Of a stretch of 64,000 bases of DNA, positions 37,905 to 47,753 are shown in pieces. The DNA is taken from assembly GCF_018263855.1 (NCBI RefSeq), contig NZ_CP073318.1, forward strand, positions 9,734,001 to 9,798,000, given 5' to 3'. Position numbers and translations under genes: made by a program. Below the pieces are notes generated by a model. That model did not search any database. It had not been told where the DNA came from and saw only the letters and a list, made by a program, of their open reading frames with translations. The number at the start of each line of letters is the position of its first letter. Positions within the stretch are counted from its first letter, which is position 1. The stretch is from Kutzneria sp. CA-103260 (lineage in GTDB: Bacteria; Actinomycetota; Actinomycetes; Mycobacteriales; Pseudonocardiaceae).

Positions 37905-38309
37905 ATGAAGGGACTAGTCGTCGACTTCGGCGGTGTGCTCACCGACCGCGGCCCCGACGCCGCCGCCGAGCCCCCGCTGATCGGCGCCGTGCTCGCCGCC
38001 CGCCGGGCCGGCATCCGCACCGCGCTGCTGTCCAACGCGGACGGTCCCGGCGAGCCGATCCCTTGGCTGGAGCGGCTTTTCGACGTGCTCGTCTTCTCCG
38101 GCGACGTCGGCGTGGCCAAGCCCGACACCGAGATCTACCGGCTCACCGTCTCCCGACTCGGCCTGGCGCCGGGGGAGTGCGTCTTCGTCGACGACCTCGC
38201 CGTCAACATCCGCGGCGCCGTCACCGCCGGCTTGGTCGGCGTGCACCACACCTCCGTGCCGTCCACCCTGGCCGAGCTCAGCACCCTGCTCGGTGTCGAT
38301 TTCGCCTGA
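37905..38309 (+). CDS. short HAD-family hydrolase lacking a cap domain
   Basis: About 134 residues, much shorter than the usual ~200 of HAD-IA phosphatases. Motif I is VVDFGGVLTD (nucleophile Asp present, second Asp replaced by Gly as in the YihX-like group), motif II is ALLSNAD, Lys is in VAKPDTEIY and motif IV is CVFVDDLAVNIRGA. The cap region between motifs I and II is almost absent (about 20 residues). All core motifs remain, so it may be a minimal active hydrolase and not a pseudogene. ATG 37905 or GTG 37902. Divergent from the Rv3235-like gene. Confidence 0.75.
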   Translation: MKGLVVDFGGVLTDRGPDAAAEPPLIGAVLAARRAGIRTALLSNADGPGEPIPWLERLFDVLVFSGDVGVAKPDTEIYRLTVSRLGLAPGECVFVDDLAVNIRGAVTAGLVGVHHTSVPSTLAELSTLLGVDFA

Positions 38310-38370
38310 GGTCGTTCGTGTAGCTGGTGACCGGGCCGCACACCCGCGGTCCACACCGGAAGGACCGACC

Positions 38371-38955
38371 ATGCGTTCCATCACGGCCACCATGTTCGTC
38401 ACCCTCGACGGCGTCGTGCAGGGCCTAGGGCGTGCCGACGAGGACACTCGCGGCGGCTTCAGGCACGGCGGCTGGGGACCTCGGTACAACGATGAGGTCA
38501 TGCTGCGCGAACTCGGCCAGGGCATGGCCAAGGCCGGCGACCTGCTGTTCGGGCGGCGGACCTGGCAGGACTTCACCGCCGCCTGGGGGCGTGCCACCGA
38601 CGGCAACCCGTACACCACGCTCATGAACGCCGCCACCAAGTACGTCGTGTCGCGGAGCCTGCCGGACGCCGACGCGTGGCAGAACTCCGTCCTGCTGCGC
38701 GGCGACGCCGTGCAGACCGTGGCCGAGCTGAAGGCCCAGCCCGGCAACGACCTGGCCATCAACGGCAGCGCGTCGCTGGTGCGGAGTCTGCACGCCGCCG
38801 GGCTGATCGACACGTACACGCTGCTCATCCACCCGCTGACCCTGGGCAGCGGCACGCGGCTGTTCGACGGCCCCGCGCCGATGGCGGAGCTGGAGCTGAC
38901 GGGCTGCGTGTCAACGAGCAAGGGCGTGATTATCGCTCACTATGCCCGGCGATAA
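38371..38955 (+). CDS. dihydrofolate reductase-family (RibD C-terminal type) protein
   Basis: 194 residues with the DHFR/RibD-C fold: TATMFVTLDGVVQG at the start, LLFGRRTWQDF, KYVVSRSLPDADAWQNSVLL, the NADPH-binding DLAINGSASLVRSL and LLIHPLTLGSGTRLFDG. Such proteins are stand-alone NAD(P)H-dependent reductases of unknown substrate; they are not true folate reductases. ATG 38371 has GGAAGGA six bases upstream. A paralogue lies at 49138-49704. Confidence 0.85.
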   Translation: MRSITATMFVTLDGVVQGLGRADEDTRGGFRHGGWGPRYNDEVMLRELGQGMAKAGDLLFGRRTWQDFTAAWGRATDGNPYTTLMNAATKYVVSRSLPDADAWQNSVLLRGDAVQTVAELKAQPGNDLAINGSASLVRSLHAAGLIDTYTLLIHPLTLGSGTRLFDGPAPMAELELTGCVSTSKGVIIAHYARR

Positions 38956-39114
38956 AGACCCACCACCCACCACTCCCGGGGGGCGTGCCCAGGCTCAGTC
39001 TACCCGCGCACCACGGTGGACGATCTTGGTAGCGGGGTGGCTGTGGATAACTCGGTCCCTCGGTCGGGGGAACGAATCGGGAGCGGGCGGCCGTCGCCGC
39101 TAGCGTCCGCAGGC

Positions 39115-39342
39115 ATGGACGCACTGGTGCTGGCCTGCACGTTCACCTTCGCGACGACGGCGCACGGGCAGTCGGTGACGGCAGTGTGCCCGATGCCGGT
39201 CTACCGGGTCATCGCGCAGTGCGGGGATCCGGGCAAGCCGCAGGGAGGCTGGACGGTGCGGGGACCGCTGGCCGGGGCGAACGGATCCACGGCCACCTGC
39301 CGGGGGAGCCGGATCATCGACTATCGGGTCGAGACCGCCTGA
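39115..39342 (+). CDS. small cysteine-containing protein, possibly exported
   Basis: 75 residues. The first ~24 residues (MDALVLACTFTFATTAHG) are hydrophobic with no basic n-region, so only a weak export signal. The remainder has three more Cys (VCPMPVY, AQCGDPG, ATCRGSR) and a Pro/Gly-rich middle. Two disulfides are conceivable. No family recognised. No clear ribosome site precedes ATG 39115. Its end overlaps the convergent TrmH gene by 29 bases. GC-biased random frames of this length are common, so confidence is moderate. Confidence 0.4.
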   Translation: MDALVLACTFTFATTAHGQSVTAVCPMPVYRVIAQCGDPGKPQGGWTVRGPLAGANGSTATCRGSRIIDYRVETA

Positions 39343-40096
39343 CGAGTTCGAAGCAGAGGACGGCGGCGGCGCTGGCGACGTTCAACGACTCGACGCCGCC
39401 GGACATGGGGATGGAGACCCAGCGGTTGATCAGGGGGCGCACGCCGTCGGTGACGCCGGAGGTCTCGCTGCCGAGCACGAAGGCGACCTTGGCGGGGAAG
39501 TCGGCGGTGAACACGGTGTGCCGGGCGCCGGCGTCCATGGCGACGAGGGTGTAGCCGGCGGAGCGCAGCAGGCCGGCGGCTTCCTCGGCGGTGTAGCAGC
39601 GGAGCACGGGGGCGGTGAAGGCGACGCCGGCGGAAGCCTTCACGACGAGGGGATCGATGGTGGCCACGCCCTTGCGCGGCACGACGATGCCGTCGAGACC
39701 GGCGGCGGTGGCGGTGCGCAGGATCATGCCGACGTTGGCGGGGGTGGTGATCCCGTCGAGCAGCAGCACGGACGTCGGCGGACGGCGATCACCCAGCGCG
39801 GCAGCCAACGTCCGCATCCGGGGAGCGACGACGTCGGCCAGCACGCCCTGGTCCTGCTTGCCGTTGCCGGCGAGCACCTTCACCCGCTGCGCGGACGCCC
39901 GCTGGACCTGGACGCCCCGGGCCCGGGCGGCGTCGAGGATCTCCCGGGCGGCCGGCCCGCGGGCGCTGTCGGCGAGCACGACCTTGTCGACGGACAGACC
40001 GTCGTCGGCCAATGCCTCCAGGACCGGCTTGCGCCCGTAGACGGTGACGAACCGATCCTTGGGGGAGACATTGTCGACATCGGGGACCTCACGCAC
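39314..40096 (-). CDS. TrmH/SpoU-family 2'-O-ribose RNA methyltransferase
   Basis: About 260 residues. N-terminal substrate-binding domain (VYGRKPVLEALADDG) and C-terminal SPOUT knot: motif 1 LLLDGITTPANVGMILRTA, motif 2 AFVLGSETSGVTDGVRPL, motif 3 VSIPMSGGVESLNVASAAAV. All AdoMet-binding knot elements are intact. Target (rRNA or tRNA) is not readable. The start is uncertain: GTG 40096 keeps the normal length and avoids overlap with the divergent acyltransferase; frames further upstream would overlap it. Confidence 0.85.
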   Translation of the reverse strand: MREVPDVDNVSPKDRFVTVYGRKPVLEALADDGLSVDKVVLADSARGPAAREILDAARARGVQVQRASAQRVKVLAGNGKQDQGVLADVVAPRMRTLAAALGDRRPPTSVLLLDGITTPANVGMILRTATAAGLDGIVVPRKGVATIDPLVVKASAGVAFTAPVLRCYTAEEAAGLLRSAGYTLVAMDAGARHTVFTADFPAKVAFVLGSETSGVTDGVRPLINRWVSIPMSGGVESLNVASAAAVLCFELVRRSRPDSR

Positions 40097-40142
40097 GCCA
40101 AGCAGGATGGCACAGCGGTGGGGATGTGCCAGGATCGGCACC

Positions 40143-41540
40143 ATGCCGGACCGCCTCTCGGCGCTGGACGCGTCGTTCCTGTACCTGGAAGACCAGACGA
40201 CCCCGATGCACGTCGGCGGGATCGCGGTCTTTCGCAAGCCCCGGACCGGCTTCGACTACGACGGCCTGGTCGCGCTGATCGAGCAGCGGCTGTCGCTGGT
40301 GCCCCGCTACCGGCAGAAAGTGGTCCAGGTGCCGGGCCGGCTGGCCCGCCCGGTCTGGGCGGACGACCCCGACTTCGACGTCACCTATCACGTGCGCCGC
40401 TCCGCGCTGCCCAAGCCGGGCAGCGACGAGCAGCTCAACGACCTGGCGGCCCGCCTGATGTCCCGGCCCCTGGACCACACCCGCCCGCTTTGGGAGACCT
40501 ACCTGGTGGAGGGCCTGGAGCGGAACCGGATCGCGGTGATCACCAAGACCCACCACGCCATGGTGGACGGCATCGGCGCGGTCGAGCTGGGCCAGGTGAT
40601 CCTGGACGTGTCGGCCACGCCGCGGCCGCCGGCGGAGAACCTGTGGATGCCGCAGCCGGAGCCGGGCGCGCCGCAGCTGATCTTCGACGCGGTGGCCGAG
40701 ATGGTGCAGCGGCCCGGCGAGCTGGTGGAGAACGCCCGGTCGGCGGCGTTGGACGCGGCGGCGACGGTGCAGAAGGTGGCAGAGGCGGTCACCGGCGTGG
40801 TGTCGGCGGTGAAGGCGGCGGCGCGCCCGGCGCCGGGCAGTCCGCTGAACGTCCGCATCTCGCACCAGCGGCGGTTCGCGACGGCCCAGACCAAGCTGGA
40901 CGACTTCCGCGCGGTCCGCAAGGCCCACGGCGGCACGGTCAACGACGCGGTGCTGGCCACGGTGTCGGGCGCGCTGCGGAACTGGCTGCTGTCCCGTGGT
41001 GAGGCGGTCAACTCGTACGCGACGATCCGCGCGCTGGTGCCGCTGTCGGTCCGTGACACCGACTCGGAGAACGGCGTCGGCAGCAAGGTGCAGGCGTACC
41101 TGGTGGACCTGCCGGTGGGCGAGCCGAACCCGGTGGTGCGGCTGCACCACATCAGCCACGCGATGCGCGCGCACAAGGAGTCCGGCCAGTCGGTCGCCGC
41201 CGACACCCTGGTCCGGGTCGGCGGCATCACGCCGCCCACGCTGCACGCGTTAGGGGCGCGCGCGGCCAGCTCGTTCTCCCGCCGCATCTTCAACGTGGTG
41301 GTGACCAACGTGCCGGGCCCGCAGGTCCCGCTGTACGCGGCCGGTGCGAAGATGATCGAGATGTTCCCGATCGTGCCGCTGGCCAAGAACCAGGCGCTGT
41401 CCATCGGGGTCACCTCCTACGACGGAGGTGTCTACTTCGGACTGAACGCGGACCGGGACGCGATGTCCGATGTGGACGTCGTGGCCGGCATGGTCGAGGA
41501 GTCGTTGGAAGAACTCGTCGGAACGGTGGCCACGTCATGA
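40143..41540 (+). CDS. wax ester synthase/diacylglycerol acyltransferase (WS/DGAT)
   Basis: Makes triacylglycerols or wax esters from acyl-CoA. 465 residues. The catalytic motif THHAMVDGIG (HHxxxDG) is near residue 137; PLSVRDTDSENGVGSKVQAY and NVVVTNVPGPQVPLYAAGAK are the other family blocks, with LPLAKNQALSIGVTSYDGG near the end as PLAKNQALSIG. The family position matches the mycobacterial Rv3234c/Rv3233c locus. ATG 40143. Its stop overlaps the next gene by four bases (ATGA). Confidence 0.92.
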   Translation: MPDRLSALDASFLYLEDQTTPMHVGGIAVFRKPRTGFDYDGLVALIEQRLSLVPRYRQKVVQVPGRLARPVWADDPDFDVTYHVRRSALPKPGSDEQLNDLAARLMSRPLDHTRPLWETYLVEGLERNRIAVITKTHHAMVDGIGAVELGQVILDVSATPRPPAENLWMPQPEPGAPQLIFDAVAEMVQRPGELVENARSAALDAAATVQKVAEAVTGVVSAVKAAARPAPGSPLNVRISHQRRFATAQTKLDDFRAVRKAHGGTVNDAVLATVSGALRNWLLSRGEAVNSYATIRALVPLSVRDTDSENGVGSKVQAYLVDLPVGEPNPVVRLHHISHAMRAHKESGQSVAADTLVRVGGITPPTLHALGARAASSFSRRIFNVVVTNVPGPQVPLYAAGAKMIEMFPIVPLAKNQALSIGVTSYDGGVYFGLNADRDAMSDVDVVAGMVEESLEELVGTVATS

Positions 41541-42040
41541 GGGTGTTCCTGCCCGCCACACTCGGTTTGCTGCGCCAGTTGGTGTCCGACGAGGAGTTCC
41601 GGCCGGTTGGCGGAACCGCGTTCGCGCTCACCCCGGCGCTGCGTGAGTCCTACGCCTCGGGCGACACCGAGGACATGGAGTACATCGCGATGCTGGACGC
41701 GGCCCGCGCCTCGCTACGGCTGCTGGCCGCCGAGCTGTCGGAGAACCCGGAGGCACTGCCGCGCCGGGCGGTGATCGCCGCCGACGTCGACGACGTGAAG
41801 CTGCGGCCGGACCTGGACTACTCGGTGGTCAAGGTGCCGGGCACGGTGACCATGAAGATGATCGCCTCCGTGCACGTGGACACCGCCGAAGCCGAGCCGG
41901 CGGTGCGGGCGGCCTCGGCCGTGGTCGACGCGGCCGACCTGGGCGACCCGGACGCCGAGTTCACCGTGGGCAGCGCCGAGGACCACGCCCTGGCCTGGTA
42001 CGCGCCGCAGGAGTTGCCATTCCTGCTGGAGCTGATGTGA
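41537..42040 (+). CDS. conserved actinobacterial hypothetical protein (Rv3231c-like)
   Basis: 167 residues, soluble, acidic. Starts MRVFLPATLGLLRQLVSDEEF and has FALTPALRESYASGDTEDME, then a beta-rich middle (VIAADVDDVKLRPDLDYSVVKVPG) and ends LAWYAPQELPFLLEL. It corresponds by position and length to the conserved protein that follows the WS/DGAT gene in mycobacteria; I do not know a function. The ATGA overlap with the acyltransferase indicates translational coupling. Confidence 0.8.
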   Translation: MRVFLPATLGLLRQLVSDEEFRPVGGTAFALTPALRESYASGDTEDMEYIAMLDAARASLRLLAAELSENPEALPRRAVIAADVDDVKLRPDLDYSVVKVPGTVTMKMIASVHVDTAEAEPAVRAASAVVDAADLGDPDAEFTVGSAEDHALAWYAPQELPFLLELM

Positions 42041-42047
42041 TGGGTCC

Positions 42048-43676
<1,629 letters not shown>

Positions 43677-43756
43677 GTGAAAGGACGCTTTCGCACGTTC
43701 AACGTCAGGAAAGGAGCATTCCTGACGTTGAACGTGAGGAAAGGAGCATTCCTGAC
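43677..43756. repeat. family A repeat, three-unit array with a perfect 17-base hairpin
   Basis: Three related units (starting GTGAAAGGACG, GTCAGGAAAGGAGCATTCC, GTGAGGAAAGGAGCATTCC) run at 27-30 base spacing. ACGTTCAACGTCAGGAA (43695-43711) and TTCCTGACGTTGAACGT (43719-43735) pair perfectly over 17 bases around AGGAGCA. It fills the whole gap between convergent pruA and the lipoprotein gene. Confidence 0.75.
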
Positions 43757-43757
43757 A

Positions 43758-44582
43758 TCAGCTGCCGGCGGGTGGCGGGGAGAGTTGGGTGTCGGGTGGG
43801 ACGGGAACGTCGACGGGTTGGCCCCAGCCGGAATAGGTGCGGCTGACGGTGAGTGTGCCGGTGGTGGCGGACACGTCCAGCTTGGACTCCGACTTCAGCG
43901 GCACGTTGCCGTTGCCGACCCAGAGCTCGTCGACCATGGGGCCGAGCTTGGCCTCCAGCAGTGTCGTGTCCTTCAACGGCCCGTCGGGCAGCGTCTTGGC
44001 CATGGCGGCCAGGTCGGTGCGCAGGGTGTAGTGCCGCGCCGGCACCACGCCCACGGGCTGCACATCCGTGCCGGTGACGGTGGTCGACGAGGCGTCGAGC
44101 GGCACCGCCAAAGGCGACAGGGTGGACTGCTTCAGCGAAGCGAACAGCGGGGCGAACTCCTGCGAGAACGCGTCGGAGCCGCCGTCGGTGGCCCGCACCC
44201 AGGGCTTGTCCGGCGGTAGCTTCTGGTCGGCCGGCAGCCGCACGTAGACGGCGCTGGGCGTGAGCACGAACGACATCGTGCTGGCGTCCGGGGACTTCAC
44301 CGTGAGCGTGGCCGTCAGCCACAGGCCCTGGTCGTCACGGCGGAACGCGCCAGTCACCGAGGTCACGGACTTGGCGGCGAGCAGTTCGGTGGTGGAGTCC
44401 ACGGTGAACCTCGCGGAGCCCTTGCCGGCCAGCTTCGCGGTCACCGCCTTGGACAGGTCGGGCAGCGCGGCCTGCGCGGGCGGCGCGACCGCCGGATCGG
44501 ACGCGGCGGCTCCGTCGAGGCTCGACGAGCACGCCGACAGACCGACCAGGGCGACGGCGGCGACGGCGATCCTGGCGATCAC
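43758..44582 (-). CDS. lipoprotein of LppX/LprG-like type
   Basis: 274 residues. A type II signal peptide (VIARIAVAAVALVGLSAC) has lipobox LSAC with Cys at 18. The mature part has alternating beta motifs: LPDLSKAVTAKLAGKGSARF, VTSVTGAFRRDDQGLWLTAT, VLTPSAVYVRLP, VDELWVGNGNVPLKSE. This resembles the half-barrel lipid-carrier lipoproteins LppX/LprAFG of mycobacteria; the match is by pattern, so lipid binding is inference. GTG 44582 overlaps the methyltransferase stop (GTGA), so it is the last gene of the aroA-rsgA-methyltransferase operon. Confidence 0.8.
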   Translation of the reverse strand: MIARIAVAAVALVGLSACSSSLDGAAASDPAVAPPAQAALPDLSKAVTAKLAGKGSARFTVDSTTELLAAKSVTSVTGAFRRDDQGLWLTATLTVKSPDASTMSFVLTPSAVYVRLPADQKLPPDKPWVRATDGGSDAFSQEFAPLFASLKQSTLSPLAVPLDASSTTVTGTDVQPVGVVPARHYTLRTDLAAMAKTLPDGPLKDTTLLEAKLGPMVDELWVGNGNVPLKSESKLDVSATTGTLTVSRTYSGWGQPVDVPVPPDTQLSPPPAGS

Positions 44583-45385
44583 TTCTGAACCACGTAAACC
44601 AGTTCGTTGCCGAACTCCAGCTCGTCGACCTGCCACGGCCGGCCCTCGGCGTGCGCGGCGAAGCCGCTGGAGTAGGTCCGGTACATGCCCTTGGAGCGCT
44701 GCCCGAGCGACTTGGTCGGGAAGCTGACCACGACCACCGGCGAGTTGATGGCGTCGATCAGGCCCCAGCCCAGCTGCTTCTGCTGCGTCTCGATGCACGG
44801 CACGGCCTTGAGCAGCATGGTCACGTCAGCCGGCGCGGGATCCGGGCCGGTCAGCAGGTCGTGCACGGCGACCTCGTGCGGCACGCCCAGCACGGTCAGC
44901 GCCTCGTCCAGGAACGCCATCAGCCGGCTGTCGATGTCCGAGGCCCGGTACAGCACGTCCTCGCCGACCGGCATCCACTCGACGGTCAGCGGGTTCATGC
45001 CGCAGGCCAGGTCGGCGATCACCTTCGGCGGCTGCGGCAGCCGCTCGAAGATGGCGCCGTAGAACTCGTCCAGGATGGGCAGCCGCTCCTTGGTGGAGGC
45101 GTGCGAGGACATCGTCCGGGACAGCACGTCCCGGATCTGGTCGCGGCCCTCGGCCTCGCGCAGCAGGCCGAGCATCTTCTCGTACCGGGGCGTGCTCGGC
45201 AGGTACGCGCCGAAGATCTCGTGCAGCCCGCGCTTGGTGCGCTTCACCGCGTCGGGGACATCGCCGCGCGCCGCGGCCAGCGACGCGGTCGCGATGCGGC
45301 GCACCGTGTCGTCGGCGACGCTGGCGTAGCGGGCGCTGTCCCGCACCGCCACCAGCACCTTCGCCAGCTTCTCCTCTTCCACCAC
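44579..45385 (-). CDS. 16S rRNA (guanine-1405-N7)-methyltransferase, aminoglycoside-resistance type
   Basis: 268 residues. It has the layout of the Arm/Rmt/Sgm/FmrO family, which methylates N7 of G1405 in 16S rRNA and blocks 4,6-disubstituted deoxystreptamine aminoglycosides. The N-terminal helical part has RGLHEIFGAYLPSTPRYEKM and SSHASTKERLPILDEFYGAI, both family signatures. AdoMet motif I is VIADLACGMNPLTVEW; the C-terminal block reads SFPTKSLGQRSKGMYRTY. Overlaps the lipoprotein gene by four bases and follows rsgA after six bases, so it is expressed with housekeeping genes. No aminoglycoside biosynthesis genes are visible. Starts at GTG 45385 with GAGGAG nine bases upstream. Confidence 0.85.
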   Translation of the reverse strand: MVEEEKLAKVLVAVRDSARYASVADDTVRRIATASLAAARGDVPDAVKRTKRGLHEIFGAYLPSTPRYEKMLGLLREAEGRDQIRDVLSRTMSSHASTKERLPILDEFYGAIFERLPQPPKVIADLACGMNPLTVEWMPVGEDVLYRASDIDSRLMAFLDEALTVLGVPHEVAVHDLLTGPDPAPADVTMLLKAVPCIETQQKQLGWGLIDAINSPVVVVSFPTKSLGQRSKGMYRTYSSGFAAHAEGRPWQVDELEFGNELVYVVQK

Positions 45386-45391
45386 TACCTA

Positions 45392-46399
45392 CTACTCCTC
45401 GGCCAGCCCCGCCCGCGAGGCCAGCAGCCTACGCAGCGAGCGCAGGCGTCCCTCGGTCGCCAGCCCCTCGGCGACGACCGTGTCCAACATGCAGTCCGGG
45501 TCCTCCGGCGGGCCCAGGTGCCCGCAGCCGGACGGGCACTCCTCGGCGGCCTCGGCCATGCCGGGGAACGCCGCCACGATGTCGTCGGGCGTGATGTGCG
45601 CCAGCCCGAACGACCGGATGCCCGGGGTGTCCACCACCCAGCCGCCGGCCGGCAGCGGGAACGCCACCGCCGACGTCGAGGTGTGCCGGCCCTTGCCGAC
45701 GCCGCTGACCACGCCGGTGGCCCGCTCGGCCGCCGGCACCAGCTTGTTCACCAGCGTCGACTTTCCGACGCCGGAGTGGCCGATCAGCGCGGACACCCGA
45801 CCGTCAAGACGCTCGGCGAGGGTGTTGGGTTCCCGATCCGATCGGGTGACGACCACCGGCAGGTCGAGCTCGGCGTAGACGCCGAGGATCTCGTCCGGCG
45901 GGGCCAGGTCGGACTTGGTCAGGCACAGCACCGGGGTCAGGCCGCCGGCGTACGCGGCGACCAGGCAGCGGTCGATGAAGCCGGTGCGCGGCGGCGGGTC
46001 GGCCAGTGCCGAGACGATGACCAGCTGCTCGGCGTTGGCCACCACGACCCGCTCGTACGGGTCGGTGTCGTCGGCGGTGCGTCTCAGCACGCTGCTGCGG
46101 GGCTGGCGGCGCACGATGCGGGCCAGCGTGTCCGGCTGGCCCGAGGTGTCGCCGACCAGGTCGACCTCGTCGCCGATGACCACCGAGGTGCGGCCCATCT
46201 CGCGGGCCCGCATGGCGGTCACCTTGCTGTCCGGGTCGCCGTCCAGCGCGATCGTCCAGCGGCCGCGGTCGACGCCGACCACCATGCCCGACTCGGCGTC
46301 GGCGTGGTCGGGCCGCTTCTTGCTGCGCGGCCGCGACCCCTTGCCGGGCCGGACTCTGACGTCGGACTCGTCGAGCCGACGCCAGTCGCCGCGGGTCAC
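45392..46399 (-). CDS. rsgA: ribosome small-subunit-dependent GTPase A
   Basis: Checks late 30S maturation. 335 residues. An N-terminal OB-fold (MVVGVDRGRWTIALDG) precedes a circularly permuted GTPase: G4 LTKSD, G5-like VVTRS, G1 ALIGHSGVGKSTLVN, G3 DTPGIRSFG. The C-terminal zinc knuckle is CPSGCGHLGPPEDPDC. The first 25 residues are basic (RPGKGSRPRSKKRP). The start is GTG 46399, overlapping the aroA stop; longer frames overlap aroA. Middle gene of a four-gene - strand operon. Confidence 0.94.
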   Translation of the reverse strand: MTRGDWRRLDESDVRVRPGKGSRPRSKKRPDHADAESGMVVGVDRGRWTIALDGDPDSKVTAMRAREMGRTSVVIGDEVDLVGDTSGQPDTLARIVRRQPRSSVLRRTADDTDPYERVVVANAEQLVIVSALADPPPRTGFIDRCLVAAYAGGLTPVLCLTKSDLAPPDEILGVYAELDLPVVVTRSDREPNTLAERLDGRVSALIGHSGVGKSTLVNKLVPAAERATGVVSGVGKGRHTSTSAVAFPLPAGGWVVDTPGIRSFGLAHITPDDIVAAFPGMAEAAEECPSGCGHLGPPEDPDCMLDTVVAEGLATEGRLRSLRRLLASRAGLAEE

Positions 46400-47670
46400 A
46401 CCCGCTCCGCCAGCTGGAGCATGGCCGCCCACATTCCTGGGAAGTCCGGGATGGTCTTGGTGGTGGTCTTGATGTCGTCGACCGACACGCCCGGCACCTT
46501 GAGGCCGATGATGGCGCCGGCGGTGGCCATCCGGTGGTCGGCGTAGGCGTGCCAGAGGCCGCCCGTCGGCGCCGAGGGCCGGATGACCAGGCCGTCCTCG
46601 GTCTCGTCGGCGTCGCCGCCGATGCCGCGGATCTCCGCCGTCAGCGCGGCCAGCCGATCGGTCTCGTGGCCGCGGATGTGCGCGACGCCGCGGATCTGGG
46701 TGGGGCTGTCGGCCAGCACGGCCATCGCCGCCACGGTCGGCGTCAGCTCGGAGAAGTCGTGCAGGTCGATGTCGATGCCCTTGAGGCGCTGCGGACCGGT
46801 GACGGTGAGGCCGTTGTCCGACAGCGACACCCCGCAGCCCATCTGCTCCAGGATGTCGCGCATGGCGTCACCGGGCTGGGTGGTGACCAGCGGCCAGTCC
46901 GGCACGGTGAGGCTGCCGCCGGTGACGGCTGCGGCGGCCAGGAAGGCGGCCGCGTTGGACAGGTCCGGCTCGATGCGCCAGTCCCGGGCCTGGATGGGCC
47001 CCGGTGCGACCGCCCACCGGTTCGGCTCGCTGTCGTCCACCTCGACGCCCACGGCCCGCAGCATCTCGATGGTCATCTCGATGTGCGGCAGCGACGGCAC
47101 CGGCTTGCCGTCGTGCAGCACGGTGACGCCCTGCTCGTAGCGGGCGCCGGACAGCAGCAGCGCGGAGACGAACTGCGAGGACCCCGAGGCGTCGATGGTG
47201 ACGCTGCCGCCGCGCACCTCACCGTTGCCGTGCAGTGTGAACGGCAGCCGGTCGCCGTCGACGGCCACGCCGAGCGTGCGCAGCGCGTCCAGGACGGTGT
47301 TCATCGGCCGCACCCGGGCCTGCTCGTCACCGTCGAAGCGGACATCGCCGTCGGCCAGCGCCGCGGCCGGCGGCACGAAGCGCATCACCGTGCCGGCCAG
47401 GCCGCAGTCCAGGTCCGCGTCGCCGCGCAGCCGACCGGGCGTGACCTCCCAGGATCCCTGGTTGCCGTCGGCCACGCGCACGCCCAGCGAGCGCAGTGCC
47501 GCCGCCATCAGCTGCGTGTCGCGGCTGCGCAGCGGCAGGTGCACAGTCGAGGGGCCGTCGGCGAGCGCCGCGAGCAACAGGGCACGATTGGTGATCGACT
47601 TGGAACCGGGCACGGGCACGGTCGCGCGCACGGGCTCGGTGACGGACGGGGTGGGCCACGGCTGCGTCAT
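46396..47670 (-). CDS. aroA: 3-phosphoshikimate 1-carboxyvinyltransferase (EPSP synthase)
   Basis: Sixth step of the shikimate pathway: joins shikimate-3-P and PEP. 424 residues. Key segments are VPGSKSITNRALLLAALADG (substrate-binding Lys/Ser/Arg), LDCGLAGTVMRFVPP (the LxxGN(A/T)GTxxR loop, here with Gly-Leu-Ala), GSSQFVSALLLSGA, and RGHETDRLAAL with the PEP-binding Arg; HRMATAGAIIG follows. First gene of the operon aroA-rsgA-rRNA methyltransferase-lipoprotein. ATG 47670, divergent from the SRAP gene. Confidence 0.96.
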   Translation of the reverse strand: MTQPWPTPSVTEPVRATVPVPGSKSITNRALLLAALADGPSTVHLPLRSRDTQLMAAALRSLGVRVADGNQGSWEVTPGRLRGDADLDCGLAGTVMRFVPPAAALADGDVRFDGDEQARVRPMNTVLDALRTLGVAVDGDRLPFTLHGNGEVRGGSVTIDASGSSQFVSALLLSGARYEQGVTVLHDGKPVPSLPHIEMTIEMLRAVGVEVDDSEPNRWAVAPGPIQARDWRIEPDLSNAAAFLAAAAVTGGSLTVPDWPLVTTQPGDAMRDILEQMGCGVSLSDNGLTVTGPQRLKGIDIDLHDFSELTPTVAAMAVLADSPTQIRGVAHIRGHETDRLAALTAEIRGIGGDADETEDGLVIRPSAPTGGLWHAYADHRMATAGAIIGLKVPGVSVDDIKTTTKTIPDFPGMWAAMLQLAERV

Positions 47671-47753
47671 GGGGGTGATGATTCCCTACTCGGCGGCTCG
47701 TGTTCCCCCTCGGGGGCCGTGACGTGCGACGATGGATTCGGAGGTGGTCAGGG

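Noticed and set aside
43677..43756. CRISPR-like short tandem array
   Set aside because: The units are 27-30 bases with no unique spacers between them and form hairpins across unit borders; no cas genes nearby. It is a family A repeat array.
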